Origin: Candidatus Obscuribacter sp.
Lineage (GTDB): Bacteria; Cyanobacteriota; Vampirovibrionia; Obscuribacterales; Obscuribacteraceae
DNA length: 64,000 nt
Assembly: GCA_021772135.1 (NCBI GenBank)
Contig: JADYXQ010000089.1
Location: forward strand, 1-64,000
Reading direction: 5' to 3'
Shown here piece by piece: positions 54,921 to 64,000 of this stretch. The notes beneath the pieces were generated by a model. The model ran no database searches, was not told where the DNA came from, and saw only the letters and a list, made by a program, of their open reading frames with translations. A program made the translations under genes and the position numbers. The stretch's first letter is position 1. Each line of letters begins with the position of its first letter.

Positions 54921-56741
54921 TTACCAGGATCCGCCTCCGCCGCCACCAAAACCGCCTCCAGCTCCCCCGCCGCCGCCAGACCCGCCGAATCCACCACCAG
55001 ATCCGCCAGAACTTGATGAACCGCCGAAATTGGAATTGAGATTGTAGCCGGGCAACGGTTTAGCATCGAAAGATGCATCGATTGTATAAAGACTGCGGCA
55101 AAGATCATAAGTAAAAATTTGCGAGTTCCAGACATGACCTTCATCGCGTCCGGCAACACGGTAAAAATCCGGTGGTTCGTCAAGCAAATCTTTGAAAGCG
55201 TAGGCCCACTTTTCGGCGCAACCGAGCACAGTGGCGTAAGGCAGCAGTCGACCAAAAATAGTAGGATCTTCTTTAATTAAAACTTCCAGGCGCGATTTTT
55301 CCGCCAGGTTGACGAAGCGTTTAAAAGCAAGACATTGGCGCAATACTTTGATACCTTTGGCGGTGCGCTTGGGCATAGATCCGCTGGCGATCATAATCAG
55401 CAAACCAGATAAGCCAATACCCATGCCGTAATTCTTATAAATATCCCCAGCGGTGAAACCGGCTGCAGCAAGCATTCCACCAGTGCCTAAAATCATTGCG
55501 CCGACGATCAAAAAATAATCACGATCATCTTTTGGCATGCGAGTAAAATATTTTTCTTCTACCAGTGATTGATAAATCATAGTGCGCATAGTTTCAATAT
55601 ATTCGCGGTAGTGTCCCTGCAAAGCCGACAAATAGGTGACGTCATTGCTGACAAACATACTTGAAAGTAATAACACCTCATGAGGCTTCAGTCGCTCTGG
55701 ATCGGGACTGGCGGCCTTTTTAAATTTATAGTCTTTGTTGTCCGTGCCGAGTAAGCCATTGAAATGCACCTGAGTGATAATCAAATATCCACGAGCAGCC
55801 AGATCGAGCAAAGTGGAGGTAACGTCGTGATTGTCGCAATGCTCGTCGATGAGGGTGCCCACTTCCGCGGGAGTCAGCTCCGCCGGTGGTTTCCATTCAA
55901 CCCCAACCCCAACCCCCTGCAAATTGAGGCTGTCGCGCCCGTAAACAAACCAGAGCAAAAATAAGATAGCGGCTGTGGCCGCCGGAATTAAGAGGCCCAC
56001 TCGCCAGAAGAGCAGTGATTGGAGAAAAGATTGAAATAAGGTCGGCAGCACTATGCTGCCTCGAGGCAATGCCACTAGTATTGTAAAGTCTTGCCCAGGC
56101 TGCAAACCTGCAGCGGTGAAAACTACGTTGTTACCAGCCAGAGCACTTTTACCGTGAGCTTTAGCACCAACATATCCCAGATAATTTGTGCTGCGCACAG
56201 ACTTAATACTGGTGCCGTTCGGTGGATGAAAAACCACTCTCACATGATCTATTGGGCATGGCCACTCACTACCAACGCAATTCCAATACAGCTCGGGCAT
56301 GCCGTCAAATATGTTGACCACGTGGCGAACATCATATCTGATGCGATAGGTATGCAAACCGCTCAACAGCAGATGGGGATCACCAATTTGAATGTTGGTC
56401 ACACCTTCCATAAGCTTTGTTGTGTAAGGAAGTTTATGACCGGCAGAGTCAGTCACCGACTGTGTGTTCAAAATCAGGTCATAGATTGCTCCCTGATGCC
56501 GGTACTGCATAGGAATACGTCTATATATCCCATGCCTGTGCGCCTTCTCAAAATCGTAGTGAATGGTTTCAGTGACGTAAAGCAGCCCATCTTTCGCCAA
56601 GGCCAGGTCAATTTGAAAATCTTTAATTCGCTCTGCTTGAGCGCTTTGATAGAGATTTAAAACGAGAAAAAGAAGCAAGAAAGAGAAAGTTGCCCACGCC
56701 CTACGACTGAGCACAGCATTATCCGCAGAACCAGGCTGCAT
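54921..56741 (-). CDS. DUF2207-family membrane protein with Gly-rich tail
   Basis: This 606-residue protein has a signal peptide, a lumenal DUF2207 domain (F-Q-I-D-L-A-L-A-K-D-G-L-L-Y-V-T-E-T-I-H-Y near residue 43, then H-R-H-G-I-Y-R-R-I-P), a membrane segment near residue 245, more hydrophobic segments near 415-460, and a C-terminal stretch of 45 Gly/Ser residues ending in W. DUF2207 proteins are often encoded next to LemA genes. LemA is divergent here across a 93-base gap. Function unknown, but the partnership is recurrent in bacteria. Confidence 0.83.
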   Translation of the reverse strand: MQPGSADNAVLSRRAWATFSFLLLFLVLNLYQSAQAERIKDFQIDLALAKDGLLYVTETIHYDFEKAHRHGIYRRIPMQYRHQGAIYDLILNTQSVTDSAGHKLPYTTKLMEGVTNIQIGDPHLLLSGLHTYRIRYDVRHVVNIFDGMPELYWNCVGSEWPCPIDHVRVVFHPPNGTSIKSVRSTNYLGYVGAKAHGKSALAGNNVVFTAAGLQPGQDFTILVALPRGSIVLPTLFQSFLQSLLFWRVGLLIPAATAAILFLLWFVYGRDSLNLQGVGVGVEWKPPAELTPAEVGTLIDEHCDNHDVTSTLLDLAARGYLIITQVHFNGLLGTDNKDYKFKKAASPDPERLKPHEVLLLSSMFVSNDVTYLSALQGHYREYIETMRTMIYQSLVEEKYFTRMPKDDRDYFLIVGAMILGTGGMLAAAGFTAGDIYKNYGMGIGLSGLLIMIASGSMPKRTAKGIKVLRQCLAFKRFVNLAEKSRLEVLIKEDPTIFGRLLPYATVLGCAEKWAYAFKDLLDEPPDFYRVAGRDEGHVWNSQIFTYDLCRSLYTIDASFDAKPLPGYNLNSNFGGSSSSGGSGGGFGGSGGGGGAGGGFGGGGGGSW

Positions 56742-56834
56742 TACACACCCATCACAGGGAAAGATAGGGCTATTATAGACGGAGTAAAGTCTTTAAAATC
56801 CAAGAAGCTCGCCCAATTACCAAGAGGACACTTT

Positions 56835-57458
56835 ATGACAACGTGGATAGTGCTTGGGGTCATAGGCCTACTGCTGATTTACGCGATCTCCCTATATAAC
56901 GGTCTGGTTAAACTGAGGCAGAATGTACGCGAAAGCTGGTCGGCCATAGAAACCGAGCTGAGACGGCGTTTTGATTTGATACCCAATCTGGTGGAAGCCG
57001 TTAAAGGTTACGCCACACACGAAAGCAGCACGCTGGAAGCAGTGATTGCCGCTCGCAATCAAGGCATGAGCGGCGGCACTCCCGAAGCACTGGCCCAAGC
57101 TTCCACTCAGCTGAGCGGTGCTCTGGGAAAACTGATGGCTCTGTCTGAGGCTTATCCCGACTTAAAAGCCAATCAAAACTTTAACCAATTGCAAAACGAA
57201 CTGGGAGAAACCGAAACGCGTATTTCACAGGCCCGTCGTTTTTATAACGCCAATGTGCGCGAAATGAACACTGCCATTGAATCTTTTCCTTCGTGTTTAT
57301 TGGCTCCGGTAATGGGTTTTAGAGGTGAGACATATTTTGGCATTGATAATGCTAATGCCTTTGAACCGGTAAAAATTTCGTTCGGCAAAACAGCATCAGG
57401 CGAAAGTGGTGGCACAATTCAACTAAAGAGCGGCGAAAAAATTAAAGAAAGTGAATAA
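56835..57458 (+). CDS. lemA: LemA-family protein
   Basis: This 207-residue protein starts with a membrane helix (residues 3-22) followed by the LemA core: Y-N-G-L-V-K-L-R-Q-N-V-R-E-S-W-S-A-I-E, R-R-F-D-L-I-P-N-L-V-E-A-V-K-G-Y, and R-R-F-Y-N-A-N-V-R-E-M-N. LemA proteins are membrane-anchored helical hairpins of unclear role. A GAGGACACTTTATG ribosome site decides the start. The C-terminal 40 residues beyond the core are polar. It overlaps the next gene by 8 bases. Confidence 0.92.
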   Translation: MTTWIVLGVIGLLLIYAISLYNGLVKLRQNVRESWSAIETELRRRFDLIPNLVEAVKGYATHESSTLEAVIAARNQGMSGGTPEALAQASTQLSGALGKLMALSEAYPDLKANQNFNQLQNELGETETRISQARRFYNANVREMNTAIESFPSCLLAPVMGFRGETYFGIDNANAFEPVKISFGKTASGESGGTIQLKSGEKIKESE

Positions 57459-58926
57459 GCATCGCTCACTGGCACTCATTCTCTTCGGGGCAGTTTCATA
57501 CTGCTTCAGTTTATTTACCCAGGCGGCAGAAGCACAGAGTTCACGCAACGATCATTATCTGCGTTGCCATAACGAAGTGGTGAAAGCTATCGAACTGCGG
57601 CGCTGGCAGGGCGCTCATGATTTTAATACGGTGGCACTGCATGAAGCCAATCAAGCCACTTCCGAACATGGTCGGTATTTGCAGTCACGTTATTTGCAAG
57701 GTTTCCTTTTTAATCGCATGGGCAAACCGCAAAAAGCATTTGAGACGCTGACGAATTTAGTCAAGCCAATCAGCTCCCAATATGGAAGCGGCAGTGCAGA
57801 GCTGGCCAATACTTACTCTGAACTAGCCGAAGCAGAACTGGCTTTGAACAAAGATAAGCAGGCGGAGCAACACGCTCGAGAAGCCAGTGAAATCATGGAA
57901 AAGGTGAGCAAAGCCAAAGACGATAGTTCTTATGAAAGCTCACTAGGACTGAGTTTTTCACGCTTGGCTCGCGCCCTGGCAGCACAGGGTTTTAACGAAG
58001 ACGCCAAAGAATATTTCCTGCGCGCGCGTACGGCCTTGACTGAACAACCTGGCTGCAAAGAGCAAGATCTAGCCGATGAGCTGAGGCTTGAAGCTTTGTT
58101 TTTCGGCAAAATCGGCAATGCTAAAACCGGCCAAAAATTATTCGAGAAAAGTTGCCAGTTAAAAGAAACACTCTCCAGCGCAGACCAACCGTCCGCTTTA
58201 TCTGGAGAGGTAAAATTCAGCTGGGAGCCTGGCTCACCGCGCTCGCACGAAATTATAGACAACGAATTTCCGCTGCGCTACATAACAGCTAATCGTGTGA
58301 GAGTAGCAGTCACTGTCATTGACTTGTGGGAATTAGCAGGGGTACTTGTCTGCGTTACTAATTTAGATGACCACCGCAGATCAGTTGGCCTGGGCGGCAT
58401 TAAAACATTCCACAGCACTAATAATATTGTCTCAGGTAGCATCAGACTGAACGCGCCACTGACATACGTAGACCATAAAATCATTGATCGCATTCGTCGA
58501 GAGCGCAACATGTGGGATCTGACACAAGATCGCCCCTGGCTAGCCAATATTCAAAAGACTCGCAACTTTCGCGGCCTGGTGCCGGCGGAGGGACACGACC
58601 TCTTTCGCGGACCCAATGTTTTTGGCGTCTGGGGCGAGTGGGCCGGAGTATCACATTCGGTGCCGACCAGAGTGTCGGTTTACCCCTCAAGAGAAAATAT
58701 TTTTAATCGCAACGAAGATGATGATACCGCCACCGATACCGGTCTGGTACGCGATGAGCAAGCGCGTCACGCGGGCCTGACCACGATCTCACTTGAACCT
58801 TTAGAGTCGCGCACCGGCGAAATATTCTATATCTATCCTCGCGACGAAGATGTCTGCGTTCAAGTGGTAGTAGGCAACACTACTTTTGAATTTCCTTTTC
58901 ACTGCCGCAAACGCCGCATCAGCTAA
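57451..58926 (+). CDS. secreted TPR-containing protein with unknown C-terminal domain
   Basis: This 491-residue protein starts at GTG inside the LemA stop region (GTGAATAA), so it is translationally coupled to lemA. It has a signal peptide (residues 1-29), TPR-like helices near residues 80-240 (Y-S-E-L-A-E-A-E-L-A-L-N-K-D-K-Q-A), and a beta-rich C-terminal region with R-V-A-V-T-V-I-D-L-W. The C-terminal region is not one I recognise. Convergent with the SDR gene; their stops overlap by 4 bases (CTAA). Confidence 0.75.
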   Translation: MNKHRSLALILFGAVSYCFSLFTQAAEAQSSRNDHYLRCHNEVVKAIELRRWQGAHDFNTVALHEANQATSEHGRYLQSRYLQGFLFNRMGKPQKAFETLTNLVKPISSQYGSGSAELANTYSELAEAELALNKDKQAEQHAREASEIMEKVSKAKDDSSYESSLGLSFSRLARALAAQGFNEDAKEYFLRARTALTEQPGCKEQDLADELRLEALFFGKIGNAKTGQKLFEKSCQLKETLSSADQPSALSGEVKFSWEPGSPRSHEIIDNEFPLRYITANRVRVAVTVIDLWELAGVLVCVTNLDDHRRSVGLGGIKTFHSTNNIVSGSIRLNAPLTYVDHKIIDRIRRERNMWDLTQDRPWLANIQKTRNFRGLVPAEGHDLFRGPNVFGVWGEWAGVSHSVPTRVSVYPSRENIFNRNEDDDTATDTGLVRDEQARHAGLTTISLEPLESRTGEIFYIYPRDEDVCVQVVVGNTTFEFPFHCRKRRIS

Positions 58927-59789
58927 TTTCTTTCGCCTTGAACAGACAGACACTGAGTGAAGCCTTCAACATAAGTCGGATAGGCAAGCACAACGTTAAA
59001 GCCATTGAGCACTCTGGCAGGATTAATACGGCGATTGCCGGTCAAGCTGGCGTTGACTTCAGACAATGACGCAGAGGGCGGCAATGGCAGTGAGAGGAGC
59101 TGGCAGAGCCAGGTTACGACTTCTATATGAGTGGACGGCTTGAGGTCGCCGACAACGTAAATATCGGCATATCTATCATCTACTGCCTTTGGCTTACTGA
59201 AAATTGCCAAGATAATAGCGGCTAGATCGTCTAGATGAATGCGCGAAACAAAATTGCTGCCGTCACCCGGCAGTCGATATGTTCCTGTCAAAAGTCTTTT
59301 GTGCAGGCCGCTTTGGGGGCCGTATAAAGCGGCCGCTCGCAGTACTGTTGCGCCGGCGCTACGCCAGAGAGCTTCAGCCTTGAGTCTATCTTGCACGCGG
59401 GGCTGGCTGTGATCTACTGGGCTATCTTCGTCTATATCACCGCTGAGAGATCCGTAAACACCAGTAGAGGAGATATAAATAATTTTGCCCGCACCACTTA
59501 TAGTATCAAAGAAAAAATGTTCTGATTTTTCGTCGGGCGGAAATGAGATGAGAACGCAAGCACCGTCGCATGCTTCTTTAAGCAGCTCCATATCGAGGTC
59601 GCCTTCGGCCCCTGAGCGGTTCAACAATATCGGTTTGACACCAAGGGCTTGCAGTGTGTCACCCGATTGCGCTCGAGTTGTGCCCCAGATTTCCGGCTTC
59701 GCCTCTGGTGCGGCTTGAAGCGCGGAAAGAACAGCGAGGGCCGTCTGTCCTACTCCGAACAAAACTATTTTCTTAATGGAGTGCGTCAC
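58923..59789 (-). CDS. NAD(P)-dependent SDR-type epimerase/dehydratase-like protein
   Basis: This 288-residue protein has the dinucleotide loop L-F-G-V-G-Q-T-A near residues 10-17 and I-Y-I-S-S-T-G-V-Y-G, as in extended SDR proteins of the YeeZ type. A later S-R-I-H-L-D-D-L-A-A-I-I fits the substrate half. It probably acts on a nucleotide sugar or small metabolite. The canonical Y-x3-K is not clearly in place (V-Q-D-R-L-K), so catalysis is uncertain. It starts at GTG sharing one base with the upstream stop (TAGTG). Cotranscribed with the repeat protein. Confidence 0.82.
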   Translation of the reverse strand: MTHSIKKIVLFGVGQTALAVLSALQAAPEAKPEIWGTTRAQSGDTLQALGVKPILLNRSGAEGDLDMELLKEACDGACVLISFPPDEKSEHFFFDTISGAGKIIYISSTGVYGSLSGDIDEDSPVDHSQPRVQDRLKAEALWRSAGATVLRAAALYGPQSGLHKRLLTGTYRLPGDGSNFVSRIHLDDLAAIILAIFSKPKAVDDRYADIYVVGDLKPSTHIEVVTWLCQLLSLPLPPSASLSEVNASLTGNRRINPARVLNGFNVVLAYPTYVEGFTQCLSVQGERN

Positions 59790-61771
59790 TATTTGGTATC
59801 AAGACCCAATTCGCTAGCAGCTTCTTCAAAGGGCACGCGCATGCGCTGGCAATAGTGCAGGGCCATGATTGCCTGATCCACTCGCAGATGCCCACCTTCA
59901 ATAAAACGCTGGCATGTAGTGGCAGCTTCAATTGTGAGCTTATCGACTTTGCCGGCAGCGGCTAATATTTTCGTCAACTCACCACCACGGGTGGTGCGCA
60001 CACGATTAGCCGCTTCCAGATCGACCTCGGTCAAAAGCCCTGCTTGAGTGAGCAAGGTCAATGCCTTTTTGGCCTCTTCTGAATCTGGTTCTTCAACTTC
60101 AGCTGGAGGCTGCAACTTAGAACCTGTATTGGAAGCACCTGCATTTGTCTGAGTTCTAGCCTGGCCGGAGCCCGTCTGGCTGCGATCTTTCTCAAAGGTT
60201 TGAGCGCCTGTTTCCGGCTCTGGCGCTTTCGGTTTAGATTCGTTACCCAACTCATTGTGCAGAGTAGTGACGGCCTGTTCCATTGTCAGTGCACCGGTGC
60301 GCATAGCATCTTGCATGCGCAAACCAGCTTTCAGTTGAGCGGCGGATATAATTCCGGCCATAACCAGAACTTGCCCCAGCTGTGGTTTGACCCGTACAAC
60401 CGATTCGTTAGGCTGTACTGTTGATTGAATATTTTCAGGCTCGACAAAACCACCACGCTGGTGGGCGCGGCGTACAGCTTCTGCCGCTTTCATGGCCGAC
60501 AAAGTGCCCTGGCTAACCAGAGCTTGCACCTGTAAAGCGGCATCGATAGTGGTTTTAGGAACGAGACCGGCTTCAACCAGGAAAGTGCCGAGCATCACCA
60601 TGGGCCGCTTGTTCATGAGCTCAGGGCTGGGCATCATCAAATTATTAGCGTAAGGATCGGGAGGAGGCGTTACAGCACCAGGGCCGTAATTGAGCGGCAC
60701 AGTAGAGGCGGGATACGGATAACCAGATGGATAACCATAACCAGGTGGATAATTTACCGGCGGATAGCCCGGAGGATAAACGTAACCTGGTGGCATCGGA
60801 TAAGGGGCTTGCGGCGGGTAGGGCTGACCCGGCACCGGCTGATAGTTGTAACCAGGTGGGTATCCAAAGCCAGGTTGCGGAGGCTGACCGGGTTGGGCAG
60901 GTGGCATTGGCTGACCGCCTTGAGGATATTGGGGTGCACCGGGCACCACTGGTGGCTGACCGGCCTGCTGCTGATAATAACCAGCCGGAATCGAAATTTC
61001 TTGCGATTGAAACTGGCTTGGGAACTCAGGATTAGCCGGTGGAGTCAGTTGACTTTCTGAACGCGGCTGACCGACTTCGATTGAAATATTGGCCGGTTCA
61101 ATCATAAATTCAGAAGTGCGCATTTTGCTGTCACTTTGCGTGTTATCAACAGAAATGGGCTGTTCGGCAGTGAAAAATTCGCTCTCAGCCAGGTGTGGCG
61201 GGTAAGATCCTGAGGCCGTAGAAGCGTCACTATAAGCGTCACTATTATTAGCGGCACGCACCCCCGACTCATAAAACGAGGCCGGCCGCTCACCGGTATT
61301 CGATGGGATCGCTGGTATCGAAGTGGAACTGCTGCTGGCGCTGAACCGTTCACTTTCAGATCCTGCGTCTTCGGCAGGATTGAACAGCTGATTGCTTCGC
61401 GAACTTGAGGTGCTACCGGTAGGCTCGTAATTCGAAGGCCTGGAATTAGGGTCGAAAATATTTGGACCGTCGGATGGCAGCGACAAAGTGAGCACGTCGT
61501 AAAGCAGCTCGACATCGCCGAAGCCGGTGCTCCACATTACCCGCGACATATTGCCCTCGCCTTCGTAAAGCGTCCAGATAGGCTCACTGGTACTGCCTAA
61601 CTCAACACGCACGGTGAGGCTGAAAGCAAGTTTCAGCTTTTCAGATTTCCAGGGTTGCTCGATTGTGCACGACCGTGACTTGCGACCTTCTTCAAGAAGA
61701 TTGCGAATATCGGCCAGTCTGGGTGTACGCGCCAGAGGTTCGAGACGTACGTATTTCTTCGGACGGTACAT
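59789..61771 (-). CDS. Pro/Tyr/Gly-rich protein with three helical repeats
   Basis: This 660-residue protein has three parts. Residues 1-100 are folded and of unknown type. Residues 100-370 are low complexity, Ser-rich then P-P-G-Y/Y-P-P-G-Rich. Residues 385-660 hold three related helical repeats (G-T-F-L-V-E-A-G-L-V-P-K-T-T-I-D-A-A-L, G-Q-V-L-V-M-A-G-I-I-S-A-A-Q-L-K-A-G-L, and L-L-T-Q-A-G-L-L-T-E-V-D-L-E-A-A-N), similar to the N-terminal helical domain of type II secretion ATPases. No ATPase is present. There is no signal peptide. Role unknown; a signalling or assembly adaptor is possible. Confidence 0.75.
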   Translation of the reverse strand: MYRPKKYVRLEPLARTPRLADIRNLLEEGRKSRSCTIEQPWKSEKLKLAFSLTVRVELGSTSEPIWTLYEGEGNMSRVMWSTGFGDVELLYDVLTLSLPSDGPNIFDPNSRPSNYEPTGSTSSSRSNQLFNPAEDAGSESERFSASSSSTSIPAIPSNTGERPASFYESGVRAANNSDAYSDASTASGSYPPHLAESEFFTAEQPISVDNTQSDSKMRTSEFMIEPANISIEVGQPRSESQLTPPANPEFPSQFQSQEISIPAGYYQQQAGQPPVVPGAPQYPQGGQPMPPAQPGQPPQPGFGYPPGYNYQPVPGQPYPPQAPYPMPPGYVYPPGYPPVNYPPGYGYPSGYPYPASTVPLNYGPGAVTPPPDPYANNLMMPSPELMNKRPMVMLGTFLVEAGLVPKTTIDAALQVQALVSQGTLSAMKAAEAVRRAHQRGGFVEPENIQSTVQPNESVVRVKPQLGQVLVMAGIISAAQLKAGLRMQDAMRTGALTMEQAVTTLHNELGNESKPKAPEPETGAQTFEKDRSQTGSGQARTQTNAGASNTGSKLQPPAEVEEPDSEEAKKALTLLTQAGLLTEVDLEAANRVRTTRGGELTKILAAAGKVDKLTIEAATTCQRFIEGGHLRVDQAIMALHYCQRMRVPFEEAASELGLDTK

Positions 61772-61867
61772 AGGGCACCTTAGCCTGAATCTTCTGATAT
61801 GAGATTATCGATGAATTACAGCTTCGGATCAAGCTCATTGGTAACACTGACAACGTTTTTGACGCAG

Positions 61868-64000
61868 TTAGTTGCCGGCGTAATAAGGGGCAGGACCCTT
61901 ATCGGACGGTCGATAGATGGTGATTACATCCGACCAGTCACCCTTTGGCTGACCGCGCTCGTCAAGAGCCCTGGCCTTAATTTCATAGTAGCCATTAGCT
62001 TGATAAAGCTTGCTTGGAATTTCCACTACTCCTTGATTATGCGAACACTCCAATCGCTCGGCTTCCACCGAACTGCCAGGGTGCTCATCAAAGAAAAGGA
62101 AATTATCGAAAGACTCGTTGACATAGGTAATGACGAGCTGCATGCGTTTTGATTGCGGAATATAAGATGAATCAAGCCAGACTTTTATAGGGTCTTTCCC
62201 CACTACATACTCTCCGCTGGCACGGCGTTTGAGGCCCTGCATGGCCAATTTGGGCACATAATCGTAATCACTGAAAAAGCGCAGATTCTTGACTACCAGA
62301 TGGTCAGCCTCAGTAAAGGCGAGCTTCATGCGACGAATCTTTTTATGGGCATACCAGCGCCAGAAGTGTGAGACATGCATGTTCACATGAACCCATTTCA
62401 TTTTTAAATTGCCGTCGGCGTCACGGTCATCTTTATCTGGCACTTTTTTATTGGGCTCTACTGCAATGGCCTGCACAATTTGAGCGTCTCCTTCAAAAGG
62501 TGAACCGGCGTCCTTATCGTCAAAGTGCGCCGAGACCGTGTAAACGGTGTAACCAGGCTGCAGAGCTATATCAAAACTGAGATAGTCGGCTTCAAGTGGA
62601 TTGATATCGAGATTTTCTGCCAGCATACCGCCGCCTTTCTTAATATCATGCAGAGCCAGACAATTGACACCGTCTTTGGTGCCAACCATAATAGCGCCTG
62701 GTACTCCCGGCAGGGGTGCAAACTTACCGAGAACCGGCGTGGCAGAGACTTCTAAGGGGATAGGTTTAGTGAAGTCGCGCACCAGTTTGTCGTATTCAAT
62801 CTTGGTATATGCTTTTTTGCTGGTGGACCACAAAAATGGACCGACCACATTGGGATCCATCAAACATTCTTTAAATCGGGTGGTGTTAATAGGCTCATCC
62901 GGCCCAGCCACACAGCTATGAAAAGTGAGCAACCGATCTGAAATCGGTTTATCGGTGAACGGTGGTTCAAACAATTCTTTAAAGCAAAAACCGCATAGAA
63001 GAATATGAGCAGCGGCCAGTCCTTTTGGAATACCAAGGACCATGACCGGTTTTTCATTGGCGGCCACTAACTCGGTGGAGCGCGCCCTGAGCGCCTTGAC
63101 CTGAGTGCCGGCATCAACCCAGCTGGCGGTGACGGCAAAACTAACAAAGGCAAATATCAAAGCTATGACACCGAACAAAAATGCTGCCGCCGCATCGAGC
63201 AGCGCCTCTACACCCATAGGTAAAGCCAATGAATTAGAGGCGGCCGCTTTGCGATCAGCAACTTTCGGAGCAAATACTAACCAGGGCAAAAACAATGCCA
63301 GAGCCATGGTGAGGAAATAATAAATACGCTGGTTGTGCATATCTTGATCGAGTCCCCAGAGCTTATACAGCGGCAAAAGAGCTTGAAAAGCCATGATCGC
63401 CACAAAAAGCAAACCGCGCCAATCAAGTCTCTGGGTGACCAGACGAACGATTAAAAGTCCAAAAATAGCAGCATAGAGACAAACAACAACTTGAACATAA
63501 ACATGACTGTCAGGAAAAATTACATGCGGTAGCGGAAAAATCAGCCGCCAGAGCGTAGTCGGATCTACCCAGCGGTAGAAAAGCCAGCGGGAAAGCGCTT
63601 TTCCCATATCTCCGGTGTATCCACCAATTGGACTTCCCAATGAAATTGTGCGGACAACGAAATAAGGAATCAACAATAAGAAATAGGGCAGAGAAAATCT
63701 CCACCAGCGGCTGAACAACTCTTTTTTTGTCAGTTCAACTGTCGGCTTCTCGGCTTCAGCTGATTTGGCCGCAGCAGCGCTATCAACAACAGGCGGCACA
63801 GCAGCTGTGCCGGCATCACCGGCGGTATTATATTTTTTTGCTCTCTTATTTTTTCTTGAAGAAGAACCGGCAGTTGAAGCTGTAGAATTTGTAACACTTG
63901 TGGAAGTAGCAGCATTCACAGAATTCGCAGAGCTCGCACTTTCTTGCATCGTGCCCGCAGCCGGTGATTCGGCAGCACCAGTGCGCAAGCCGGGTAGGCA
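61868..64000 (-). CDS. large membrane protein, glycosyltransferase C-terminal-like, 5' end cut
   Basis: The frame is open to the right edge. A TTG at 63988 and an ATG at 63949 are possible starts, but the first 80 residues are low-complexity Ala/Ser/Thr and Lys, like a linker in a longer protein. Membrane segments follow near residues 105-300 (Y-F-L-L-L-I-P-Y-F-V-V-R-T, G-L-L-I-V-R-L-V-T), about six in total. The C-terminal 400 residues are soluble and beta-rich. Such a membrane block is typical of the second half of PMT/ArnT-like glycosyltransferases; the catalytic first half is not in view. The identity is tentative. Confidence 0.7.
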   Translation of the reverse strand, partial: CLPGLRTGAAESPAAGTMQESASSANSVNAATSTSVTNSTASTAGSSSRKNKRAKKYNTAGDAGTAAVPPVVDSAAAAKSAEAEKPTVELTKKELFSRWWRFSLPYFLLLIPYFVVRTISLGSPIGGYTGDMGKALSRWLFYRWVDPTTLWRLIFPLPHVIFPDSHVYVQVVVCLYAAIFGLLIVRLVTQRLDWRGLLFVAIMAFQALLPLYKLWGLDQDMHNQRIYYFLTMALALFLPWLVFAPKVADRKAAASNSLALPMGVEALLDAAAAFLFGVIALIFAFVSFAVTASWVDAGTQVKALRARSTELVAANEKPVMVLGIPKGLAAAHILLCGFCFKELFEPPFTDKPISDRLLTFHSCVAGPDEPINTTRFKECLMDPNVVGPFLWSTSKKAYTKIEYDKLVRDFTKPIPLEVSATPVLGKFAPLPGVPGAIMVGTKDGVNCLALHDIKKGGGMLAENLDINPLEADYLSFDIALQPGYTVYTVSAHFDDKDAGSPFEGDAQIVQAIAVEPNKKVPDKDDRDADGNLKMKWVHVNMHVSHFWRWYAHKKIRRMKLAFTEADHLVVKNLRFFSDYDYVPKLAMQGLKRRASGEYVVGKDPIKVWLDSSYIPQSKRMQLVITYVNESFDNFLFFDEHPGSSVEAERLECSHNQGVVEIPSKLYQANGYYEIKARALDERGQPKGDWSDVITIYRPSDKGPAPYYAGN

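Overview
The window looks like a chromosomal segment of a non-photosynthetic cyanobacterial relative of the Melainabacteria/Vampirovibrionia type, closest in flavour to Obscuribacterales. This rests on gene content (Pit phosphate transporter, PPK2 polyphosphate kinase, quinol nitric oxide reductase, FeoB, DnaK ending in DAEVV, many secreted TPR and repeat proteins, a Hanks kinase) and not on a marker-gene phylogeny. There is no rRNA, CRISPR array, phage or insertion sequence, and one tRNA (His-GTG).

Layout. 1-1328 is the 5' part of a low-complexity repeat protein that runs off the left edge. 1.5-9 kb holds a LysM protein, a family 9 glycosyltransferase, pit with a universal-stress-like partner, and a LysM-dinG operon. 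9-19 kb holds a double M16 peptidase, feoB, tRNA-His and a nitric oxide module: an Rrf2 regulator diverges from a quinol NO reductase, and each half is followed by a member of an unrecognised secreted family. 19.3-22.4 kb is a decayed reading frame, interrupted twice by TAG and once by an internal deletion, that carries a glycogen-debranching-like domain. 22.4-26.1 kb is a tight run of secreted TPR protein, Ser/Thr kinase, two DUF4279 proteins and a membrane protein. 27-28 kb is PPK2.

28.1-36 kb is a translationally coupled cluster of SWIM zinc finger, DUF5691, MoxR AAA+ ATPase, DUF5682 and VWA proteins, with a possible sixth small ORF. 36-38 kb is a lower-GC patch with a PrlF/YhaV toxin-antitoxin pair and a clearly dead alkB. 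38-46 kb holds a DUF1963 protein, an S1C protease, an OmpA-like protein, dnaK, msrA and a Spy-like chaperone. 46.5-53 kb is a heavy-metal-type RND efflux pair, again bracketed on both sides by members of the same secreted family. 53-64 kb holds secreted TPR and Cys-rich proteins, a DUF2207/LemA divergent pair, a sugar-nucleotide-type SDR protein, a Pro/Tyr/Gly-rich repeat protein and a large membrane protein that runs to the right edge.

The most original signal is the secreted family with the WY-[RK]-[IL]-P-x-W signature and an [N/D]-L-[I/L]-P C-terminus. It has four members here, placed as pairs around a nitric oxide detoxification module and around a metal or toxicant efflux module. Other points worth attention are the amber-interrupted debranching gene, the dead alkB, an Rrf2 protein lacking the middle cluster cysteine, a DinG lacking one Fe-S cysteine, and several long perfect inverted repeats, one of them inside a signal-peptide coding region.
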